From Lachnospiraceae bacterium A4 (lineage in GTDB: Bacteria > Bacillota > Clostridia > Lachnospirales > Lachnospiraceae): DNA of 45,306 nucleotides. Of the stretch, positions 18,197 to 26,058 are shown piece after piece. The position numbers and the translations under genes are program-made. The stretch covers positions 31,960-77,265 of the forward strand of contig KE159542.1 of NCBI GenBank assembly GCA_000403215.2, given 5' to 3'. The notes beneath the pieces were generated by a model. The model searched no databases and was not told the DNA's origin. It saw only the letters and a program-made list of their open reading frames with translations. Numbering within the stretch: the stretch's first letter is position 1; every line of letters begins with the position of its first letter.

Positions 18197-18213
18197 TGCA
18201 ATCCTTTCCCCAA

Positions 18214-18978
18214 TTATACACTTTTGTTTTTCTCTTCAGCCATTGTCCACAAATACCCGATGCCATACACCGTCTTAATATAATTTTGCGCTTTGAGTTT
18301 ATTGCTGAGCATGTGCACCGCCTCTGTCAGCAGCGTCTCATCAATACACAGCACTCTGGTCTCCATTCGGATTTTCTCGACCAGCGCCTTCTTTTTGAGC
18401 ACAACGCCCTTATTTTCCACCAGATTGCGCAGCAGGCACTGCTCAAAACGGTTCAGCCGTACCCGCTCGCCCGCGACACGAAACTCGCCAAGGTCAAAAT
18501 TAAAAATATAGTCGTCAATCGCCACAACAGGCTCTCCGATGATGCTGCTCCTGCTGCCGGCGCCAATCGCCTCAAACCTGCTGATCGCGCGCAAACTAAA
18601 CTCCCTCGTCTGACGCTTAAACTGTGTACAGACCTTCGCCTTGAGCACCGATACATTAAAAGGCTTTGTAATGTAGTCCGAGATTCCCAGCTTGCCAAGC
18701 TCTGTCAGATCAAGCTGGCAGCCATTCGAGGCAATCAGAATGATCGGCGCACTGCTGGAATCATAGATTCCAAGTCCCAGCTCATAGATCAGATCATATC
18801 CGTCGCCATCAGGCAGCTCGGTATCAATGATAATCTGCTGGTACAGTTCCTTTTCCATCAAAGCCGTCGCCGCCTCAAGCGTCCCACAGCTAAACACGTG
18901 CGTTTCTGTATCTCTAAGCGCTCTGCACAGCCGTTCTGCCAAGTTCGCATCCGCCTCTATTACCAATATTTTATTCAT
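18214..18978 (-). CDS. OmpR/PhoB-type response regulator
   Basis: DNA-binding response regulator of 254 residues. The receiver domain (about 1-120) has the phosphoacceptor D52 in IIIDTELPDGDG, S84 in LIASNG and the conserved K105 in YITKPF. The first acidic pair, usually two Asp, is E8-A9, so metal binding may be weakened. The C-terminal winged helix (about 155-245) has the OmpR features LNRFEQCLLRNLVENKG, and VYGIGYLW at the end. It is the first gene of an operon with the hybrid kinase and is presumably its output, although hybrid kinases usually need a phosphotransfer step that is not encoded here. The start has no strong ribosome-binding site. Confidence 0.87.
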   Translation of the reverse strand: MNKILVIEADANLAERLCRALRDTETHVFSCGTLEAATALMEKELYQQIIIDTELPDGDGYDLIYELGLGIYDSSSAPIILIASNGCQLDLTELGKLGISDYITKPFNVSVLKAKVCTQFKRQTREFSLRAISRFEAIGAGSRSSIIGEPVVAIDDYIFNFDLGEFRVAGERVRLNRFEQCLLRNLVENKGVVLKKKALVEKIRMETRVLCIDETLLTEAVHMLSNKLKAQNYIKTVYGIGYLWTMAEEKNKSV

Positions 18979-19006
18979 ACTGTGATCATTGCCTTTATTA
19001 TATATT

Positions 19007-19047
19007 TACAGACAGCCCACGAATCTTTTATCCGTTGGCTGCCTGTA
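19007..19047. terminator. Imperfect hairpin downstream of spmB
   Basis: A 15-base arm at 19007-19021 (TACAGACAGCCCACG) pairs with 19033-19047 with two mismatches. It lies between the end of spmB (19147) and the start of the response regulator (18978). There is no T-run, so it may be a leader structure or a weak terminator. Confidence 0.35.
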
Positions 19048-19146
19048 GAGTTATGATATTTAGATACATTGAAAATTATAGTACTTATTGCTATATTTAT
19101 CAATAATGTTCTGAAAATTGTACAAAAATCACGGAAAATGTCATTT

Positions 19147-19674
19147 TCACGGTGCAAGAATTCCCGCAAGAATCACACTCGCCACCAGACCCGAGCAGGT
19201 GGCAAGAAGCGCCCCGCTCAGCGTCCATCTCGTCTTTGTGACCTTGGCAGCCATAAAGTACACAGACATTGTGTAAAATACAGTTTCAGTACTGGCAAGC
19301 GCCAGCGATGTCGCAAGCCCCGCAAAGGAATCCGTGCCGTATTCCTTGTAAATATCAAGCGCAAGCCCGGTCGCGGCAGATGCCGAGAAGAGCTTCACGA
19401 CAAAAAGCGATATCAGTTCATTTGGAAAATTGTCAGAAAAAACAGCGATGATTCCGCCAATCACCTGCCCCGCAAATTCCAGAAACCCCGACGCCCTGAG
19501 CACGCCAACCGCAATCATCAGCCCTATGAGCGTCGGCACGATTCCGGCAACGGTTTTCATACCGTCCTTTGCCCCCTTGGTAAAGCTGGCATAGATGTCT
19601 TTTTTCTGTGACAAGCCCATCGCAACGATATAGAAAATCAGCGCTGGTATCAGCATATTTGAAATCTGAACCAT
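19147..19674 (-). CDS. spmB: Spore maturation protein B
   Basis: Membrane protein of 175 residues, the normal length for SpmB. In Bacillus and Clostridium SpmA and SpmB contribute to dehydration of the spore core, and loss of either lowers spore heat resistance. The sequence is a nucleoside-recognition (Gate) domain type membrane protein. Four or so hydrophobic segments are visible, and GIVPTLIGLMIAVGVLRASG and LALASTETVFYTMSVYFMA are typical of SpmB. CAGGAGC precedes the ATG. Its usual partner spmA, normally next to it or fused, is absent on both sides. Confidence 0.87.
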   Translation of the reverse strand: MVQISNMLIPALIFYIVAMGLSQKKDIYASFTKGAKDGMKTVAGIVPTLIGLMIAVGVLRASGFLEFAGQVIGGIIAVFSDNFPNELISLFVVKLFSASAATGLALDIYKEYGTDSFAGLATSLALASTETVFYTMSVYFMAAKVTKTRWTLSGALLATCSGLVASVILAGILAP

Positions 19675-19867
19675 GACATCTGCTCCTGATGAATTTGTAT
19701 TGTGTTAATGTATATTCCCGCAAAATATGAAATATGCTTGCTGCCAATTCAGAAAAACATGTCATTTTGGTACTAATGTACTATGTCAGAAGCCCGTTAT
19801 TGCGTTTATAGTATTCTTACATCAGGCAGCACACGCCTGAAACTTTTACACGAAGGAGTACTTGAAA

Positions 19868-20611
19868 ATGATAAAATTTGCCTTTTGTTATGAACACGAC
19901 GACACCCTCAGTTTTGTCAAAAATGAGGTTCAAAACTGCCTGCGCCAGCGGGAGATCGAGATTTCTGTGCTGTGCTGCCACAATGCCTGTGAGCTTGCGC
20001 AGCGCGCACACTCTGGCTGTCCTGATATCCTCTTTTGTGATTTAGAGCAGGACGACGCTACCCTGCGCAGTGCGATTATGAATGTCAAGCGCGCAAACAA
20101 CAGGCTAATCTGTGTCAGCACAGCCGCCAGCCACAGCGCGCACGCTGAGGATATACTGCTAGAGCCTTTATATCGTATGCCGGCGCTGAACCGCAAGCAC
20201 CTGTGGCGTTACGCCGCCCTCGCCTACGAGAAGATACTCGATGAGCCAGCTTCCTTCACATACTATGTCCGCCCAAGCTACCTCCGCGTCCCGGTGCATG
20301 AAATCCGCTATTTTGCCTCGGAAGGCAGGCGCACCCATATTATCTCTGCGGACTGCCGCGATACCTTTTACCAAAAACTTGATGTGGTGGAGGATTTGAT
20401 GCGCCATAAAAACTGCCGCTTCATGCGGATTCACAAATCCTATCTGGTCAATGCCAGCTTCATTGCCGGCTTCAGCCGCGATTATGTACTGCTGACTACT
20501 GGCGAACGGCTGCGCATCAGCAAATACGAATACTACCAAATGCTCACGAACCAACTGAAAAGCTTGAAGAATACCAAGCTGCGGTACCATCCATCCTACT
20601 CGGAGTGGTGA
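19868..20611 (+). CDS. LytTR-family regulator with degenerate receiver
   Basis: Transcriptional regulator of 247 residues. The C-terminal LytTR DNA-binding domain (about 132-232) is clear: YYVRPSYLRVPVHEIRYFAS, then FMRIHKSYLVNASFI and the final RISKYEYY. The N-terminal half has the layout of a receiver, with a candidate phosphoacceptor D58 in ILFCDLEQ. It lacks the following Met-Pro, and the conserved Lys position reads LLEPLYRMP with Glu99. It may thus be phosphorylation-independent. The ATG at 19868 is chosen because AAGGAG lies nine bases upstream; a TTG six bases earlier is less well placed. The last 68 bases overlap the convergent pectinesterase-like gene. No histidine kinase is adjacent. 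Confidence 0.82.
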   Translation: MIKFAFCYEHDDTLSFVKNEVQNCLRQREIEISVLCCHNACELAQRAHSGCPDILFCDLEQDDATLRSAIMNVKRANNRLICVSTAASHSAHAEDILLEPLYRMPALNRKHLWRYAALAYEKILDEPASFTYYVRPSYLRVPVHEIRYFASEGRRTHIISADCRDTFYQKLDVVEDLMRHKNCRFMRIHKSYLVNASFIAGFSRDYVLLTTGERLRISKYEYYQMLTNQLKSLKNTKLRYHPSYSEW

Positions 20612-21896
20612 CAGTGTTCATCTCAACCAGCGTGTTTCCATAGCTGTCCGCCGTCAAAACGGCGTTGTCAAGCCCGCACCAGCCATTGCCCGCAAGATTG
20701 CTTCTATTATATATGGCAATAACATGATGTTTCAATAGGCTTGGCGCCAAGCGCTCTTGCTCTTTGGTTTCTTTCGTTTCTTCGGTTTCATGATACCCAA
20801 TCCGCGTGATGCCTTCTGCAAGCTGCGGCATAAGGGCTTGCGGTACGCTTCCTGCCTCCACTGTTTTCTCCATCGCTTCCATATACATGCTGATCTCTTC
20901 ATTGGTCATTTTGTGAACCAGTTTGGGCGCAGAACTGCTCAGCCCCGCCGCGTAGAGCGCCCCCGTCTCCTCGAGCATTGAGAGTGTTTCCACATCAAAT
21001 GAGGAGTTCACGTCCATCGCGACATAGCTGCCGTCGTCCGCAAACTCTACCGCGCTCACGCGCGTGTTCTGAAACGTCAGCTCTAGCTGGTTGTACTCTG
21101 GCAAAAGAGACTGGAATGTCATGACATACGGGCACAGATAGCTTGTCATCTGGCAGCCCTTCATCACAAGCGCAGCCTTGCCGCTCACATCAACCGAGGT
21201 CGGGTCGTGCAAAAAGATGCAGCTTCCGCCGCCCAGTGAGATGAATTCACAATTCTCAAACGAGACCGTGCTGTCTCCCCGCGTGCCAATCCCTGCGCAG
21301 TGGTTATTTTCTGATATCACACGGCAGTTCTCAAAAGTGACACGCCTGCCATAGAGAAAATTCTGGTCCACATGGACTGCATACCCCTTATAATTTTTCT
21401 GGCGCTCCCAGCTATCCCCCACAATCTCAGCATTAATCGCGGCAATCTCCTCCTGCGTGAGTACAGGCTGTCCCACACCGCTGTCCATACCATAAATTGT
21501 CAGATTTGCGATTCTCCCCGCCCCGACGGTGAGCGGCGATTTCCTGTAGGAAGCGGCATCATACTGAATGATACATAAATCTTTGTTTAGACCGATTATG
21601 TGAACCTCCTTACCCATCACCTGTACCGCCTCTGTGTAGATGCCGGGATAGACAACCAGCGTATCCCCGTCCGACGCGTTGTCCACGCCCTCCTGTATCG
21701 TCCGAAAATCCCCTGTGCCGTCCTGCGCGATTTTATACTGCCGCTTCTCCAGCGTATTATTCTGCACTGTCATGCCTTCGGGCACAGGCTGCTCTGCCTG
21801 TGCCGTCATCTGCGACTGTGCGGCTGCGAGTATGACAAGTGCGAGTGCCAGCGGTATCCATTTGTTTTTCGGTTGATTTTTCATAATGCAAAACAT
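20544..21896 (-). CDS. Secreted pectinesterase-like protein (pectin-lyase fold)
   Basis: Exported protein of 450 residues. An N-terminal signal sequence (basic KNQPKNK, a hydrophobic stretch to about residue 27, and probable cleavage after AQA near 34) is followed by the pectinesterase opening motif QDGTGDFRTIQEGVD. Parallel beta-helix repeats with asparagine and cysteine follow (VTFENCRVISENNHC, VSFENCEFISLGGGSC). The catalytic motifs of true pectin methylesterases, such as DFIFG and LGRPW, are not recognisable, so another carbohydrate or a non-catalytic role is likely. A Glu/Thr/Lys-rich linker precedes the final segment. AGGAG lies seven bases before the ATG at 21896. The 3' end overlaps the convergent LytTR gene by 68 bases. 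Confidence 0.72.
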   Translation of the reverse strand: MFCIMKNQPKNKWIPLALALVILAAAQSQMTAQAEQPVPEGMTVQNNTLEKRQYKIAQDGTGDFRTIQEGVDNASDGDTLVVYPGIYTEAVQVMGKEVHIIGLNKDLCIIQYDAASYRKSPLTVGAGRIANLTIYGMDSGVGQPVLTQEEIAAINAEIVGDSWERQKNYKGYAVHVDQNFLYGRRVTFENCRVISENNHCAGIGTRGDSTVSFENCEFISLGGGSCIFLHDPTSVDVSGKAALVMKGCQMTSYLCPYVMTFQSLLPEYNQLELTFQNTRVSAVEFADDGSYVAMDVNSSFDVETLSMLEETGALYAAGLSSSAPKLVHKMTNEEISMYMEAMEKTVEAGSVPQALMPQLAEGITRIGYHETEETKETKEQERLAPSLLKHHVIAIYNRSNLAGNGWCGLDNAVLTADSYGNTLVEMNTVTTPSRMDGTAAWYSSSFSVGS

Positions 21897-22100
21897 TTGT
21901 TTTCTCCTATCTGTATCTCATTTGATTTTAAACGTGTGAAAAGAGCACGAAAACCATATAGAAAACAGTATACACGACCTGCACCGTTTTCTCAATCAGA
22001 ATCTGCTTCGGTGTCCGATTTCGATGTCCATTCTGATGCCAATGCCTCTTCACATGATATTTTTTAAGAAAAGAAGTTACAAAATAAGTAACTTTTGTTG

Positions 22101-22129
22101 TAGACAAAGATAAAAAAATTTTGTAAAAT
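22101..22129 (+). promoter_or_regulatory. Probable promoter of the cheC-type/cheY operon
   Basis: TAGACA (22101-22106) and TAAAAT (22124-22129) are 17 bases apart, each one mismatch from the SigA consensus. The start codon at 22173 is 44 bases further on, behind AAGGAG. Confidence 0.45.
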
Positions 22130-22172
22130 AATCTTATTCGATGTATTGCAACTTTTTAAGAAGGAGTCTGCC

Positions 22173-22766
22173 ATGGATTTTTTTTCAAAAGAGGAGGCAG
22201 ACGTAATTGGTGAAATCTCCAACATTTCCATTGGTTCCTCAGCGACAGCGATGAACCTGATGCTTGGACAGCCTATCACCATTACGACGCCGCATGTTAC
22301 TCTTGTACACAAAAATGAAATTTTAGATGATTACGAAAATTCCTGTATTCTGGTACGCGTACAGTATACAGAGGGATTATTCGGCAACAATCTGCTGATC
22401 CTAAAGGATGATGACGCGAAGATCATCACGGATCTTATGATGGGAAACGGTGGAGTTGGAAAATTTTCCACTGGTGATATCACTCCCCTACATATCAGCG
22501 CTGTGTCGGAGGCCATGAACCAGATGACAGCGAGCTCTGCCACGGCGATGAGCAAGATGTTCAACAAAAAGATTGACATTTCCCCGCCGTCCGTTCAACA
22601 GATTGTAGTCGAGAACTTTGAACTTCCAAACGAAATTCCCGACGATCTTTTTGTTAAAATTAACTTCAGACTGAAAATCGGAAAACTGATTGATAGTACG
22701 ATTATGCAATTGTACCCGTTTGATCTTGCACACTCCATTTACAAATTATTCCAGAGGAGGAACTAA
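22173..22766 (+). CDS. cheC: CheC-family CheY-P phosphatase
   Basis: Chemotaxis phosphatase that removes phosphate from CheY. The 197-residue protein has two copies of the CheC/FliY/CheX active-site motif (D/S)x3Ex2N: D10-E14-N17 in DVIGEISN and S109-E113-N116 in SAVSEAMN. Both active sites are complete. It lacks the N-terminal CheY-binding peptide and C-terminal flagellar-switch domain of FliY, so it is a free CheC-type enzyme. The ATG at 22173 is chosen because AAGGAG is six bases upstream. A CheY gene follows after two bases. No CheD, CheA or CheW gene is present in the window. Confidence 0.85.
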   Translation: MDFFSKEEADVIGEISNISIGSSATAMNLMLGQPITITTPHVTLVHKNEILDDYENSCILVRVQYTEGLFGNNLLILKDDDAKIITDLMMGNGGVGKFSTGDITPLHISAVSEAMNQMTASSATAMSKMFNKKIDISPPSVQQIVVENFELPNEIPDDLFVKINFRLKIGKLIDSTIMQLYPFDLAHSIYKLFQRRN

Positions 22767-22768
22767 TA

Positions 22769-23131
22769 ATGGCTAAGAATATTTTAATAGTAGACGATGC
22801 GGCTTTCATGCGGATGATGATCAAGGATATCTTAACAAAAAATGGTTACACGATCGCTGCCGAGGCAGAAAATGGAAAAATTGCTGTAGATAAGTACAAT
22901 GAAACCAAACCTGATTTGGTGCTGATGGATATTACAATGCCGGAGATGGATGGCATCCAGGCGTTAAAGGCAATCAAGGGAAATGACCCAAACGCCTCTG
23001 TCATCATGTGCTCTGCGATGGGACAGCAGGCAATGGTAATCGAGGCAATCCAGTCGGGCGCGAAGGATTTTATCGTGAAGCCCTTCCAAGCAGAACGCGT
23101 ACTAGAAGCCGTCAAAAAGGTAATTGGATAA
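22769..23131 (+). CDS. cheY: Chemotaxis response regulator CheY
   Basis: Single-domain receiver of 120 residues. Phosphorylated CheY binds the flagellar switch and sets the direction of rotation. All catalytic residues are present: D9 and D10, phosphoacceptor D54 in LVLMDITMPEMDG, S82 in CSAMG and K104 in FIVKPF. AGGAGG precedes the ATG, and only two bases separate it from the CheC-type phosphatase gene, so enzyme and substrate are made together. A bidirectional terminator follows. A general sporulation- or stress-type receiver cannot be excluded, but the sequence and partner support CheY. Confidence 0.88.
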   Translation: MAKNILIVDDAAFMRMMIKDILTKNGYTIAAEAENGKIAVDKYNETKPDLVLMDITMPEMDGIQALKAIKGNDPNASVIMCSAMGQQAMVIEAIQSGAKDFIVKPFQAERVLEAVKKVIG

Positions 23132-23154
23132 ATATTGAATCAAGCAGGACACCC

Positions 23155-23183
23155 AAAAGGTCTGGAAATTCTCCAGACCTTTT
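23155..23183. terminator. Bidirectional terminator
   Basis: AAAAGGTCTGGA (23155-23166) and its exact complement TCCAGACCTTTT (23172-23183) form a 12-bp hairpin. It lies between the convergent ends of cheY (23131) and the minus-strand gene ending at 23190, with T-runs on both strands. Confidence 0.85.
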
Positions 23184-23189
23184 AACATG

Positions 23190-23882
23190 CTAACGTTCCA
23201 TTGTCAGCTCTCTTAGCACCTTCTCCGACGCGTCATGCCCGATGCTGTTCGTATCCTCCTCAATCTCCTGCTGCGCCTCCTGTGCCTTGTTGTCGTCTGC
23301 GATGGCACGCATGATGCGATTCATGTCCTCCGGCGAGAACATGGTGATCGCGTTTGCCAGTGCGCCTAAAGAATCCCGGTTCACCATCAGACTCCCGCCG
23401 CCCTCTAGCGGGATTGTCAGCACATTTTTCTTGTCGCTCATATCGCCCAGGCAGATGGCATTTTTTTGTGCGTCGCAGACAAACTCTACACCATGGTATG
23501 ATATCACGCCATTTTTCGCCAAATGCTCATAGGGAAACGCGGGTTTGTATGTTCCATTTAATTTTTCCATAAAGATATTGCGCCTGACGCTGCTGTTCTC
23601 CAAGATACTCAGAAACTCCTTCTGGTCGGAGGCTTTCTCCTCCAAGGCCTCCTTCTCCTGTGCCTCCCTGCGCTGCTCCTGCTCTTTGCGGACTGCATCG
23701 AGATTCCTGTCAACCTTGTCAATCAGCTTATCCCACTCCTTCACGGTATAACTTCTGGCGCCGATCGAAAATGTCGGCTCTGTCTCCCCGTTTTTCAGCT
23801 TTTGCTCCATCTCGTTTTTCTTCTCACTGATACATGCCATCAGCTCCTGTGTGGACATGCCTGCAATGTTACGAATTTCCAT
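23190..23882 (-). CDS. Conserved hypothetical protein with coiled coil
   Basis: I do not recognise a named family. The 230-residue protein starts at the ATG at 23882 behind GGGGAGGA. The N-terminal third contains [20 protein letters not shown], a pattern (Y-T-x-K-E-W-x-x-L) seen in many Lachnospiraceae proteins of unknown role. It is followed by a charged coiled coil (about 60-95) rich in Glu, Lys and Gln. A compact domain comes next (about 105-205: [18 protein letters not shown] and [14 protein letters not shown]), then an acidic tail. There is no signal peptide or membrane helix. It is divergent from the hydrogenase-chemoreceptor gene, sharing a 190-base intergenic region. Confidence 0.7.
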   Translation of the reverse strand: MEIRNIAGMSTQELMACISEKKNEMEQKLKNGETEPTFSIGARSYTVKEWDKLIDKVDRNLDAVRKEQEQRREAQEKEALEEKASDQKEFLSILENSSVRRNIFMEKLNGTYKPAFPYEHLAKNGVISYHGVEFVCDAQKNAICLGDMSDKKNVLTIPLEGGGSLMVNRDSLGALANAITMFSPEDMNRIMRAIADDNKAQEAQQEIEEDTNSIGHDASEKVLRELTMER

Positions 23883-23934
23883 TTATATCCTCCCCTTCGC
23901 TTTTTCAATATATATCGGACAATTACAGAAAATA

Positions 23935-23963
23935 TTGACATGCCCGTCAATGCCTTTTATAAT
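23935..23963 (+). promoter_or_regulatory. Perfect-consensus SigA promoter of the hydrogenase-chemoreceptor gene
   Basis: TTGACA (23935-23940) and TATAAT (23958-23963) are exactly 17 bases apart. It is the best promoter in the window, about 110 bases upstream of the start codon at 24073. Confidence 0.8.
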
Positions 23964-24072
23964 ATACTTATACATTTTACACAAAAAAACATCAAAATTT
24001 ACAATTATAAAGTCTTGTAAACTACTTTTGCAAACCAAAGAAAGAAACGTGTCACAACACAAGAGGGGAATC

Positions 24073-26001
24073 ATGAGTATAATTAATGTAGATATCGACA
24101 AGTGCGTGGGCTGTAATGCCTGCGTGCGCGCATGTCCGGTGGGAGATGCCAACATCGCGCGCATGGACGAAGAAGGAAAACTGAAAATAATGATTGACGA
24201 TGAGAAATGTATCAAATGCGGCGCCTGTATCCGTGCCTGTTCACACAGTGCCCGCTCATATATTGACGATACACAGCGTTTCTTGCAGGATTTGGCAAAC
24301 GGACAGGAGATCGCGCTCATCGCGGCGCCGTCCATCAAAATCGCCTTTGACGGAAACTGGCGCCATGCCCTGCAATGGCTCAGCAACCACGGCATCAAAA
24401 AAATCTATGACGTCAGCTTCGGCGCAGACATCTGCACTTGGGCACACTTGCGGTATCTGGAGAAAAATCCCGGCAAAAAGCTCATCTCACAACCCTGTGC
24501 AGCAGTTGTCAACTATGTGCAGCGTCACAAGCCGGACCTTTTTTCCAATCTCTCACCGATCCACAGCCCGATGCTCTGTCTTGCGGTATACATCAAGAAA
24601 GTAATCGGATACCGTGGGAAAATTGCCGCCATCTCGCCGTGTGTCGCCAAGATCGAGGAGTTTCGTGAGACGGGACTGGTGGACTACAATGTGACGATGG
24701 AGCACTTAAAACGCTACTTTGATGAGAATGGCGTCAAACTGCCAGAAGTCAAAATCTTCAGCGAATTTGAATTTGACGGGCAGCAGGGATTAGAGGGCGC
24801 CATATACCCCAAGCCGGGCGGACTGATGAGCAATATCCTAGCACATGCGCCAAACCTGAACGTCATCACCTCCGAGGGCACAGAATCCCTCTATCATGAC
24901 ATGGAAACCTACAGCGGCCTGAGAGAGCAGGACAAGCCGGACCTGTTCGATGTGCTCAACTGCGAGGACGGCTGCAATGGCGGACCTGCAACGGGTGTGC
25001 ATTACCAGCGCTTTGCCATGAACAACATCATGCACGACGTAGAGCAGTATGCCAAAAAGGTGCGCAAGGCACACACTACCAAAAAAGGGGTAGACCAGCA
25101 GTTTGCAGAGTTTGACAAAACATTAAATCTCAATGATTATATCCGTACATACAAGCACTATGATGTCGAGAAGAATCCCATCACAGAACGGGAGATTGAC
25201 AATGCTTTCACAATGATGGGAAAAACAACCACGGCAGAAAAGCATTTTGACTGCCACTCCTGCGGCTACCACTCATGCCGCGATATGGCGGTTGCCATTG
25301 CCCGCGGGCTGAACACGCCTGAGAACTGCCATGAGTACATGATGAAGTCTATCCAAGAAGAGCGCCTCCGCGTAAGCGAAGTGAATGAAAAAGTACTGGC
25401 GATGAACAATGAGCTGATGCGCGTGTTCCGTGATCTGTACGAAAATATCGAGACGGTCAAGCATGAGACGGAACAAATCCGGGAGGAGAGCGGCAAAAGC
25501 TCTAATGAAATGACAACTGTGTCACAGCGCATGGAGGACTTGAATCAAATGAACCAGCACATCAAAGCTGCAATGCTGGCGATCAACCAGAGCATTGTCA
25601 AGTACAATGAGATGACACAGAATGTAGAAAAAATTGCTGGAAAAATTAACCTTCTCTCACTCAACGCCGCGATCGAAGCGGCGCGGGCTGGCGAAGCTGG
25701 ACGGGGTTTTGCGGTCGTGGCGTCCAATATCCGCGAACTCTCCAACAACTCAAAATCCTCCGTCGGCAGCGCGCGTGACAATGACGAGGAAATCCGTACC
25801 GCGATTGACAATGTCAATCAGGCAATCAAGAGCTTTGACGCCACAATCAACAGCCTGATCACCGCGACAGGCGACGCCATTCAAGGCGTGAAGCTGACCT
25901 CCGACAACAGCCAGCGCATCCGCAAATCGATGGAAGAGCTCGAACAGCTCGCAAAAGAGGTGGAGGATATGATTGTCGAGACAAATAAAGTGCTGCAATA
26001 A
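24073..26001 (+). CDS. Sensory [FeFe]-hydrogenase fused to a chemoreceptor signalling domain
   Basis: Soluble chemoreceptor of 642 residues whose input is an [FeFe]-hydrogenase module. Two 2[4Fe-4S] ferredoxin motifs come first (C11, C14, C17, C21 and C46, C49, C52, C56). The H-cluster domain (about 78-330) keeps the four cluster cysteines C142, C190 ([11 protein letters not shown]), C297 and C301 (NCEDGCNGG). The cysteine that shuttles protons in catalytic enzymes, in TSCCP, appears to be Pro141. A further FeS domain has C394, C397, C402 and C419. The rest (about 425-642) is a methyl-accepting-type coiled coil with the hairpin tip [20 protein letters not shown]. No membrane helix or HAMP is present. 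It fits the chemotaxis-linked sensory hydrogenases (HydDB group C2 type). The ATG at 24073 is chosen for GAGGGG just upstream; an earlier in-frame stretch is untranslated leader. H2 or redox sensing is inferred. Confidence 0.88.
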   Translation: MSIINVDIDKCVGCNACVRACPVGDANIARMDEEGKLKIMIDDEKCIKCGACIRACSHSARSYIDDTQRFLQDLANGQEIALIAAPSIKIAFDGNWRHALQWLSNHGIKKIYDVSFGADICTWAHLRYLEKNPGKKLISQPCAAVVNYVQRHKPDLFSNLSPIHSPMLCLAVYIKKVIGYRGKIAAISPCVAKIEEFRETGLVDYNVTMEHLKRYFDENGVKLPEVKIFSEFEFDGQQGLEGAIYPKPGGLMSNILAHAPNLNVITSEGTESLYHDMETYSGLREQDKPDLFDVLNCEDGCNGGPATGVHYQRFAMNNIMHDVEQYAKKVRKAHTTKKGVDQQFAEFDKTLNLNDYIRTYKHYDVEKNPITEREIDNAFTMMGKTTTAEKHFDCHSCGYHSCRDMAVAIARGLNTPENCHEYMMKSIQEERLRVSEVNEKVLAMNNELMRVFRDLYENIETVKHETEQIREESGKSSNEMTTVSQRMEDLNQMNQHIKAAMLAINQSIVKYNEMTQNVEKIAGKINLLSLNAAIEAARAGEAGRGFAVVASNIRELSNNSKSSVGSARDNDEEIRTAIDNVNQAIKSFDATINSLITATGDAIQGVKLTSDNSQRIRKSMEELEQLAKEVEDMIVETNKVLQ

Positions 26002-26013
26002 GGAAGATACAAA

Positions 26014-26053
26014 ATCCCGCATAAAATATTTAAAAATATGTTTTATGCGGGAT
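26014..26053. terminator. Bidirectional terminator
   Basis: ATCCCGCATAAAA (26014-26026) pairs exactly with TTTTATGCGGGAT (26041-26053). The plus strand continues with ATTTTTT and the minus strand with a short TTTT. It separates the hydrogenase-chemoreceptor from the convergent NYN/PIN gene. Confidence 0.85.
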
Positions 26054-26058
26054 ATTTT

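Noticed and set aside
18133-19056. 307-residue plus-strand frame
   Set aside because: It is antisense to the OmpR-type regulator, has no family resemblance and no ribosome-binding site.
19770-19783. GTACTA direct repeat upstream of the LytTR gene, considered as an autoregulatory site
   Set aside because: Too short, and spacing does not fit known LytTR operators.
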